9,009 nucleotides of DNA from Methanobacteriota archaeon (lineage in GTDB: Archaea > Thermoplasmatota > Poseidoniia > Poseidoniales > Thalassarchaeaceae), in NCBI GenBank assembly GCA_002685415.1, contig NYXO01000043.1, positions 1 to 9,009 on the forward strand. The letters are read 5' to 3'. Within the stretch, counting starts at the first letter, position 1. Each line of letters begins with the position of its first letter. The notes beneath the pieces are model-generated. The model was not told the origin of the DNA and ran no database searches. It saw nothing but the letters and a program-made list of their open reading frames with translations. This document shows, piece by piece, positions 1 through 5,961 of this stretch. A program made the position numbers and the translations under genes.

Positions 1-1277
1 TGGCAAAAGTAGCTATAATCGGTGCAGGTTATGTAGGTCTTACCACAGGCGCTTGCTTGGCTCACCTTGGACATGACGTAATCATTGCCGACAATAAAGA
101 TGATCGAGTTAAAAGCTTACAAGCAGGCAGAATTCCCTTTTACGAACCTGGGCTCGAGGAATTAGTCAGTAACGTTGTCGAGTCGGAAAGACTCTCATTT
201 GTTTTGGGGGCAGCAAACGCATCAGAAAATGCAGAATTCCATTTCCTGTGCCTCCCAACACCATCAAATCACGACGGTAGTTCTGACATGTCTTTCTTTG
301 AAAAGGGGATGGATGAAATAACTCCAGTGTTGCAACCAAATTCAATTGTTATTAATAAATCAACAGTTCCGTTAGGAACAGCGAAGAGGTTACAAGAAAC
401 TCTTACAAAGAAGGAAGCACATGTTGTTTCAAACCCAGAGTTTCTCTCAGAAGGAAACGCGATAAATGATTTCCTTACACCGAGTAGAATAGTAATTGGG
501 GCGAATTCAAAAGAGCATGCTGAGAGAGTATCCAAACTTTACTCAGATATTGATGCGCCAATACTAATATGCAGCCTGGAATCCGCAGAACTTGTCAAGC
601 ATACAGCAAATGCTTTTCTCGCTATGAAACTAACATTCGTTAACGAAATAGCAACCCTCTGTGAAATGACGGGAGCAGATATAGAAGAAGTAACAAGAGG
701 AATTGGATATGACCCCAGAATAGGAGCTGACTATATGCGTGCTGGGCCAGGCTGGGGTGGGTCTTGTTTCCCGAAAGATAGCGCATCTCTAGCGCATGTT
801 GCACGTTCAGTTGGTTTTGACTTCACGCTCCTTGAACACATCATTGAACTAAACCAAAAACACCTGGATCGCACAGCACAGAAAGTCATGCAGATTGCCC
901 CTAGTAATGATGGAGATATAAAGATCGCTGCCTGGGGGCTCACATTCAAAGCAGGGACTGATGATCTTCGCTATTCTCCTGCTATTGAAGTACTCCAGAG
1001 GTTAGAAAATGAAGGGTACGAAATAAACGCATTTGATCCAATGGTTAAAGGGTCCATACCAAATTTGCCGTTAACTCAAGTTACAGATGACCCCTATGAC
1101 TGCGTTAAAAGTGCTGATGCATTAGTCGTGCTTACCGAGTGGGTTGATTTCGTTGAACTTGACATGGAGACAGTCGCAAAGTTCATGCGAAGCCCAAACC
1201 TTATTGACACCCGCAATATCTTCACCAAGTCTGAGATGGAAAACCTTGGTTTCAAGTATGTAGGCATAGGAAATTAA
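1..1277 (+). CDS. ugd: UDP-glucose 6-dehydrogenase (first base of the start codon lies outside the window)
   Basis: The enzyme oxidises UDP-glucose to UDP-glucuronate with two NAD+ in the cytoplasm, supplying sugars for capsule, exopolysaccharide or cell-wall glycans. The reading frame is open from base 3, and bases 1-2 are TG followed by a conserved Ala-Lys-Val-Ala-Ile-Ile N-terminus. The true start is therefore an NTG codon whose first base is just outside the window, giving 425 residues, which is normal for the family. Numbered from that start, the Rossmann motif GAGYVG is at residues 8-13. It is followed by STVPLGT, NPEFLSEG, the helix KHTANAFLAMK, and GPGWGGSCFPKD with catalytic Cys256. 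Near the C-terminal UDP-binding domain is the GLTFKAGTDDLRYSPAI signature. A TTG at 57 is also possible but would remove the NAD-binding motif, so it is rejected. The related UDP-mannuronate or GDP-mannose dehydrogenases are possible alternatives, but the motif set fits UDP-glucose best. No terminator is visible after it. Confidence 0.93.
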   Translation, partial: AKVAIIGAGYVGLTTGACLAHLGHDVIIADNKDDRVKSLQAGRIPFYEPGLEELVSNVVESERLSFVLGAANASENAEFHFLCLPTPSNHDGSSDMSFFEKGMDEITPVLQPNSIVINKSTVPLGTAKRLQETLTKKEAHVVSNPEFLSEGNAINDFLTPSRIVIGANSKEHAERVSKLYSDIDAPILICSLESAELVKHTANAFLAMKLTFVNEIATLCEMTGADIEEVTRGIGYDPRIGADYMRAGPGWGGSCFPKDSASLAHVARSVGFDFTLLEHIIELNQKHLDRTAQKVMQIAPSNDGDIKIAAWGLTFKAGTDDLRYSPAIEVLQRLENEGYEINAFDPMVKGSIPNLPLTQVTDDPYDCVKSADALVVLTEWVDFVELDMETVAKFMRSPNLIDTRNIFTKSEMENLGFKYVGIGN

Positions 1278-1321
1278 TTTCATTTCGCACCAAAAAGTGA
1301 GTGTTTAGTTTTAATCACCAA

Positions 1322-1327
1322 TAATGT
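1322..1327 (+). promoter_or_regulatory. Candidate -10 box for a leaderless livHM transcript
   Basis: TAATGT fits the TANNNT pattern of actinobacterial -10 elements. It ends six bases before the GTG at 1334, which would put the transcription start at or next to the start codon. The permease has no recognisable Shine-Dalgarno sequence in the 56-nt gap, so leaderless translation is a reasonable reading. No convincing -35 box is seen, and a six-base match can easily occur by chance in this AT-rich gap. Confidence 0.2.
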
Positions 1328-1333
1328 CTAAGC

Positions 1334-3379
1334 GTGACTGAAATCCTTTTGTTATGTATTCTTGGCGTCGGTATTGGAGGATTCTATGCCATTCTCGCCA
1401 CAGGTATTGTTGTAGGGCATAAAGGTTCTGGTCTCATAAACTTAGATCAAGGCGCGTTGGCTATGTATCCCGCATACACATTTGTAACTATGCGAGAAAC
1501 AGGTGACATGTACTTTCCATGGTTTGATTTCTTCCCTGGGCCGATAGATATCCCTTACAAATTAAGTCTTTCTTCCGAAGGTGTCGGAGCTTTTCCTGCC
1601 TTCCTAGCAGGTATGGCAATGTCAATCATCCTTGGCATAGCGGTACAGGTTCTGATATTTGGGCCACTTCGAAACAAGCCACCAATTTCAAAAATTATAG
1701 GTTCTCTTGGTGCCTTAGTATATTTAACCTCTCTTGCGAGCTACCAATTCGGCTCTAAATCTAAATTTGTTGATGGAATTCTCCCAGAAGGGACTTGGAA
1801 TAACCCCCTTGGCTTAGGAGGAGGAATCGAATTTAGTAGATTGTTGATGGCTTTAGCTGCCCTTGCAATCGGAGGCGGACTGTTCCTGTACTACAAAAGA
1901 AGCAGGATGGGTCTCTGCACTCGAGCAATTGAAGACTCCGAAATAGGTGGGACTCTTCTCGGCTATTCTGTCAATCGTATAGCTACAGTCAACTGGTTAA
2001 TCTCAACAACGATCACAGGGCTTGCCGGCATACTCGCACTTGACTTTGTCACATTAACCCCAACTAGATACACACTCTTTGTTGTCCCAGCTCTCGGAGC
2101 AGCCCTATTTGGCAATCTATCCTCTCCATGGGTTGCAACAATTGGTGGAATTCTTCTTGGCATCTTCCAATCAGGTGCGGCAGGCTTCACACTGAAAGAT
2201 TGGTGGCCAGAGTGGATTCCAAGCGAGGGACTTCGCCAAGCAATTCCACTACTGGTTATAATCGTGATCCAATTCTCAAAAGGCTACAGGCTCCCTGTTC
2301 GGGGGTCACGATTCGCTGATAGGCAACCCACAGCACCTAAACCAACTCGATGGAAATCATTATGTTTTGCGGTTACTGCATTTAGCCTATGGGTACTAAT
2401 AACTGGTTCGTCTGTTACTCAAGGCCGTCTGATTACGAGCACCATAGCAGCTATCCTCATGCTCTCATCGGTAATTCTTATCGGTTACCTTGGCCAGCTA
2501 TCTCTGGCAAATCTAACTTTTGCTGGTGTAGCTGCATACCTCTCAAGCAGGTTAGCTGCAGATGGCTCAATCTATGGCTTTAGTGCTTTCGCTCTTGATG
2601 GACCAGGATTCCCTTCTCCTCTCGCAATGATTCTCGGGGTACTCATCGCAGTAGCAGTAGGAATACTAATAGCTATACCTGCTGTAAGGATTCGGGGATT
2701 GCAACTAGCTGTAGTAACACTTGCCGCAGCCGTTGCAATTACAGAGATGATAATGGGCAACGAATCACTTATTGGCAAAGGCGCAAGATCTAACCTCTCA
2801 GTCCCACCGCCACGATGGTTTGGAGCTGATATTACAGTCGACCCGTCAATCAGCAGAGACCGGCCAGCACTCATAATATTCTGCTGTATCTGGTTACTCC
2901 TATCAATCGTTGCTGTGGTCGGAATACGGAAAGGCGTAACTGGTCGCAAATTCCTAGCAGTTCGAGCTAATGAAAAAGCAGCAAGTTCAGTAGGAATCAA
3001 TGTTGCTAGCGCAAAACTTTTAGGGTTCGGTATAGGATCGGGCCTCGCAGGAATAGCTGGAGTACTAACCGCCTATCAGCAAACAGTTCTACAAATTTCA
3101 ACTTGGGATGCACTCTCAGGCATTGGAAACGTATCCCTACTCTTCTTGGGCGGAGTGGGACATATTGGAGGTGCAATGATCGGAGCGGCTCTTACCCCAG
3201 CCGGAATCCTGTCGACGACATCAAGCGAGGGGCAAATTCTCAGAACTACCGCATCCGGAGCGCTTATGATAGCAATAGCAATTTTCAGATCAGATGGTCT
3301 AATCTCAATAACATACCCGATCAAGGCAAGACTACAAAAGGCCAAAGCATCTCTTAAACAAGAGAAACCCAACAACTAA
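1334..3379 (+). CDS. Fused LivH-LivM branched-chain amino acid-type ABC transporter permease (copy 1)
   Basis: This 681-residue integral membrane protein carries both permease subunits of a HAAT-family (hydrophobic amino acid/amide) ABC importer in one chain. The LivH half spans about residues 1-320, with an INLDQGA motif at 35-41 where typical LivH proteins have a NFxHG-type motif, and a late GAALFGNLSS-type loop. A polar linker begins with LPVRGS at 320-325. The LivM half then starts, with GYLGQLSLAN at 384-393 (the LivM GxxGQxSL signature) and GGVGHIGG at 606-613 near the C-terminus. Many hydrophobic helices are evident throughout. GTG 1334 is the first possible start after an in-frame stop at 1322, and no ribosome binding site is visible. 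A segment near residue 54 (RETGDMYFPWFD) is shared with the second permease at 7670. It is followed after 24 nt by the CoA ligase, so co-transcription is likely. No ATPase or binding protein is directly adjacent upstream. The substrate cannot be read from the sequence. Confidence 0.9.
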   Translation: MTEILLLCILGVGIGGFYAILATGIVVGHKGSGLINLDQGALAMYPAYTFVTMRETGDMYFPWFDFFPGPIDIPYKLSLSSEGVGAFPAFLAGMAMSIILGIAVQVLIFGPLRNKPPISKIIGSLGALVYLTSLASYQFGSKSKFVDGILPEGTWNNPLGLGGGIEFSRLLMALAALAIGGGLFLYYKRSRMGLCTRAIEDSEIGGTLLGYSVNRIATVNWLISTTITGLAGILALDFVTLTPTRYTLFVVPALGAALFGNLSSPWVATIGGILLGIFQSGAAGFTLKDWWPEWIPSEGLRQAIPLLVIIVIQFSKGYRLPVRGSRFADRQPTAPKPTRWKSLCFAVTAFSLWVLITGSSVTQGRLITSTIAAILMLSSVILIGYLGQLSLANLTFAGVAAYLSSRLAADGSIYGFSAFALDGPGFPSPLAMILGVLIAVAVGILIAIPAVRIRGLQLAVVTLAAAVAITEMIMGNESLIGKGARSNLSVPPPRWFGADITVDPSISRDRPALIIFCCIWLLLSIVAVVGIRKGVTGRKFLAVRANEKAASSVGINVASAKLLGFGIGSGLAGIAGVLTAYQQTVLQISTWDALSGIGNVSLLFLGGVGHIGGAMIGAALTPAGILSTTSSEGQILRTTASGALMIAIAIFRSDGLISITYPIKARLQKAKASLKQEKPNN

Positions 3380-3403
3380 TAAAAGCAAGCAATAGAGGAA
3401 CAC

Positions 3404-4939
3404 ATGCCAAAATTTGCAAAAGAACAAGCACTTCGAACACCCGATTCGCCAGCAATGATTGACCCCTATAAAACACTAACATGGGAACAAGTTGACGAAA
3501 TTATAAATCGTGCGGCAAACATCATTCTCCAGACAGACTTAGGCGAGAAAAGAAGAATTGCAGTGTTTGCCGAGAACGCTGCCGAAACTGCGTTAGCGCA
3601 TCTCGGAGGACTATTTGGTGGAGCCTCATCTGTGCCAGTAAATTTCCACCTCACTGCTGATGAGACCGGTTACATCCTCAAAGATTCTGAAAGCAAGATC
3701 CTATTCATAGATGACAAAACGGCGGAACGAGGAATTCAGGCAGCGCAAGAAGCTGATATCGACCTAATTATTGGATGGAACTGTGAAAAATACGAAAATG
3801 TAACAAATTGGGATGACTGGTTGATGACCGGATCAGCTGACACTTCCCCCGATGCCGTTACCCCAAGACCGAATCTACTCTATACCTCAGGCACCACAGG
3901 TCTCCCGAAAGGCACCGAACTTCCCCCAACAATGTTTGCGGGTGGTTCAACCATGACTGAACACATCCAAGGCCTAAGCCAAAGTGGATTCGCAGAATTT
4001 GGAACACATCTAGTTGTAGGACCGATGTATCACACAGGACCATTGTCAGGAATGCGACTCCTCACTCTGGGAATTCCATCGGTGATATTAGGAAGATTTG
4101 ATGCAGAAACGACCCTTGCAACAATTGAGAAGTATAAAACGGAGTCGGCATTAATGGTACCGACCCACTTTGTGAGAATGCTGGCATTACCTGAGGAAGT
4201 GAAGGAAAACTACGACGTTTCATCTATGCAATTTGCAGCCCACACCGGAGCAAAATGCCCTGTTGATGTTATGCGAGAAATGATTGACTGGTGGGGCCCA
4301 ATATTCAGGGACGCTTACGGCGCAAGTGAGGTGGGGACCGTGTGTGCGATCACTAGCGAAGAATGGCTAAACAACCCTGGGTCTGTGGGAAAATCAATTC
4401 CTCCCTTCACTGCTTTCGTACTTGACGAAAACTTGAACGAATTGCCGGCAGGAACAGAGGGACGACTTTTCTTCCGAGACTCAACTGGTCGCGGCATAAT
4501 CTACCCTAACGACCCAGAAAAGACTGCATTGGCAAACCCTGAACCCGGTTTATTTACGCTTGGGGAGATTGGATATATTAACGATGATGGATACGTGTTC
4601 ATCACTGACCGTTTCAGTGACATGGTAGTTTCAGGCGGCGTTAATCTCTACCCCGCAGAGGCGGAACAGATACTGATAGATCACCAAAATATCGCTGATG
4701 TGGGGTGCATTGGCATTCCTCATCCAGATTTAGGGGAAGAACTAATTGCTTTGATAGTCCCAGCAGACCCATCCTCTCCAACTGATACCGAGGAATTGGC
4801 AACATGGCTACGAGATAGATTAAGTCATTACAAATGCCCCCGGTCCTATGAGCTCGTACCTACGTTGCTACGAAATACCATGGGAAAGATTAATAAACGA
4901 AAACTTCGTGATGCATATCTCAATGGTGAGCTACGTTAA
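3404..4939 (+). CDS. AMP-forming acyl-CoA synthetase (ANL superfamily)
   Basis: This cytoplasmic enzyme of 511 residues is expected to activate a carboxylic acid with ATP to an acyl-adenylate and transfer it to CoA. Visible ANL motifs in order are the phosphate-binding loop YTSGTTGLPKG (160-170), YGASE (305-309), FTLGEIGY (384-391), the hinge region DRFSDMVVSGGVNLYPAEAE starting at residue 402, and a C-terminal MGKINKRKLR whose Lys495 is the likely adenylation lysine. In the third motif the usual TGD aspartate that contacts the ribose is Glu388, a conservative change. The start ATG is preceded by AGAGGA at 3394-3399, four bases upstream. It sits 24 nt after the permease and 24 nt before the crotonase, so the three genes form a probable operon. 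The length and motif order fit medium/long-chain fatty acid, aromatic acid or bile-acid-type ligases. The acyl substrate cannot be assigned. Confidence 0.92.
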   Translation: MPKFAKEQALRTPDSPAMIDPYKTLTWEQVDEIINRAANIILQTDLGEKRRIAVFAENAAETALAHLGGLFGGASSVPVNFHLTADETGYILKDSESKILFIDDKTAERGIQAAQEADIDLIIGWNCEKYENVTNWDDWLMTGSADTSPDAVTPRPNLLYTSGTTGLPKGTELPPTMFAGGSTMTEHIQGLSQSGFAEFGTHLVVGPMYHTGPLSGMRLLTLGIPSVILGRFDAETTLATIEKYKTESALMVPTHFVRMLALPEEVKENYDVSSMQFAAHTGAKCPVDVMREMIDWWGPIFRDAYGASEVGTVCAITSEEWLNNPGSVGKSIPPFTAFVLDENLNELPAGTEGRLFFRDSTGRGIIYPNDPEKTALANPEPGLFTLGEIGYINDDGYVFITDRFSDMVVSGGVNLYPAEAEQILIDHQNIADVGCIGIPHPDLGEELIALIVPADPSSPTDTEELATWLRDRLSHYKCPRSYELVPTLLRNTMGKINKRKLRDAYLNGELR

Positions 4940-4963
4940 TTACGACCCAATACCAATCGATGG

Positions 4964-5794
4964 ATGAAAAATATGCCGGAACAGACAGTACTCATAGATA
5001 AACCCAAAGAAAAGATTCTGCGATTCACCTTAAATCGCCCCGAAAAAAGAAACGCACTAAACGACGAGATACGGAAAGAGCTTTTTGATGGACTCCGGCA
5101 AGGGGACAGAGATAATGAGACATCTGTCATGATTATTCGTGGCGCAGGAGAAGCATTTTCTGCTGGATACGATTTATCTCAACCCAACCACTCTGTTGAA
5201 CGATCAATCGCTAAAACAGATGGCTGGTGGTCTCGGCATGTCGTGAATAATTGGTTTGAGATTTGGGACATGTCAACACCAGTGATAGCTCAAGTACACG
5301 GATGGTGCCTTGCAGGAGGAACAGAATTAGCGAATGCTTGTGACCTCATCTACGTTGCTGAAGACGCAAAAATTGGATACCCACCCGTGCGTTTGATGTC
5401 GCCGCCTGATATGCAGTGGCAAACTTGGATGATGGGAATGCGAAAAGGCATGGAAGCGCTACTCACTGGCGATCATATGACCGGAGTTGATGCGGTTGCG
5501 TCTGGCATGGCAAATAGAGCATTTAATAGCGATGATCTTGATCACGCAGTTTTAGAAATTGCTGAACGAATTGCAAAAATTCCTAACGACCTCCTCGCTC
5601 TTAATAAACGTGCGGCACATCGTGCTATGGAGGCGGCTGGAATACGAAATGGGATTAGAGCAACTGCTGACATTCAAGCTTTAGGGTTTCACCAAAGCTC
5701 ATCCAAGGAATACATGCAAAAACTTGGTGAAAGAGATCTTAAAGAGAGCCTCAGCGAACGCGACCGTAAATTCGGCGACTACAGGGAAGAATAA
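4964..5794 (+). CDS. Crotonase-fold enoyl-CoA hydratase/isomerase family protein
   Basis: This 276-residue protein belongs to the crotonase superfamily, which acts on acyl-CoA thioesters. N-terminal LNRPEKRNALN is the classic family signature. The two oxyanion-hole regions are AFSAGYDL (64-71) and AGGTELANACD (117-127). Aligned by spacing with rat mitochondrial enoyl-CoA hydratase, Glu121 matches catalytic Glu144. The position of catalytic Glu164 is Pro141 (in IGYPPVRL), so simple hydratase activity is doubtful; isomerase, hydrolase, lyase or atypical hydratase activity is possible. The start is uncertain: ATG 4964 has no clear Shine-Dalgarno sequence, while an in-frame ATG at 4973 has a weak GATGGA-like site about eight bases upstream. 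It follows the CoA ligase by 24 nt and would act on the acyl-CoA that enzyme makes, or on a downstream product. No terminator is evident after it. Confidence 0.88.
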   Translation: MKNMPEQTVLIDKPKEKILRFTLNRPEKRNALNDEIRKELFDGLRQGDRDNETSVMIIRGAGEAFSAGYDLSQPNHSVERSIAKTDGWWSRHVVNNWFEIWDMSTPVIAQVHGWCLAGGTELANACDLIYVAEDAKIGYPPVRLMSPPDMQWQTWMMGMRKGMEALLTGDHMTGVDAVASGMANRAFNSDDLDHAVLEIAERIAKIPNDLLALNKRAAHRAMEAAGIRNGIRATADIQALGFHQSSSKEYMQKLGERDLKESLSERDRKFGDYREE

Positions 5795-5876
5795 GAACTC
5801 ACGAAGTTTACGAATTTATGACAATTCCTCAAAAATTTCCTATTTGCTTGCTAATCGGATAGTTTGGAAACGATTA

Positions 5877-5904
5877 TTGATCAGTGACGCCTGTCACATA
5901 ACAT
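5877..5904 (+). promoter_or_regulatory. Candidate sigma-70-type promoter for the binding-protein gene
   Basis: TTGATC (5877 region, read as 5877-5882) and TAACAT (5899-5904) are separated by 16 bases and each match the bacterial consensus hexamers at four of six positions. Transcription would begin near 5911 and leave a leader of about 50 nt before the TTG start at 5962. The position, in a 167-nt gap before a gene expected to be highly expressed, supports it. The match is moderate and was found by eye. Confidence 0.35.
5884..5897. promoter_or_regulatory. Dyad GTGAC-N4-GTCAC, possible operator
   Basis: A perfect 5-bp inverted repeat, GTGAC GCCT GTCAC, lies between the candidate -35 and -10 boxes. 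It is flanked by TTGATCA (5877-5883) and TGATCAA (5904-5910), which are themselves inverted copies placed asymmetrically around it. The location and symmetry resemble a repressor or activator site. No regulator gene is in the window, and the family that would bind it cannot be named. Confidence 0.35.
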
Positions 5905-5918
5905 GATCAAAAATCATC

Positions 5919-5938
5919 AGTCCAACAAATGTTGGACT
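5919..5938. repeat. Perfect 9-bp inverted repeat in the leader of the binding-protein gene
   Basis: AGTCCAACA and TGTTGGACT are perfect inverted copies separated by two bases. If transcription starts near 5911, the dyad lies in the 5' untranslated region; it could be an operator on DNA, or in RNA a stem with a somewhat shortened helix to allow a loop. It ends ten bases before the Shine-Dalgarno tract. An ATG at 5929 is inside it and is therefore unlikely to be the true start. Confidence 0.55.
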
Positions 5939-5947
5939 CAGAAAATA

Positions 5948-5958
5948 GAGGGGGAGGA
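5948..5958 (+). promoter_or_regulatory. Strong Shine-Dalgarno tract deciding the TTG start
   Basis: The purine run GAGGGGGAGGA lies 3-7 bases before TTG 5962, depending on which part pairs with 16S rRNA. Starting at the upstream ATG 5929 would make this tract coding and would add an eleven-residue polar extension before the signal peptide. The tract therefore fixes the start at 5962. Confidence 0.75.
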
Positions 5959-5961
5959 CCC

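Noticed and set aside
57..59. TTG at 57 as the start of the UDP-glucose dehydrogenase
   Set aside because: The frame is open back to the window edge and upstream codons encode the GAGYVG NAD-binding motif, so the real start is at the window boundary.
1324..1341. Five-codon ATG mini-frame overlapping the permease start
   Set aside because: It has no Shine-Dalgarno sequence and is too short to distinguish from chance; leader-peptide control is not supported by any hairpin here.
2572..3000. Minus-strand open frame of 142 codons opposite the LivM half of permease copy 1
   Set aside because: It is a shadow of a strongly supported membrane protein gene, with no ribosome binding site and no recognisable domain.
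5929..5961. ATG at 5929 as the start of the binding lipoprotein
   Set aside because: It lies inside a perfect dyad, has no Shine-Dalgarno sequence, and would turn the strong GAGGGGGAGGA tract into coding sequence ahead of the signal peptide.
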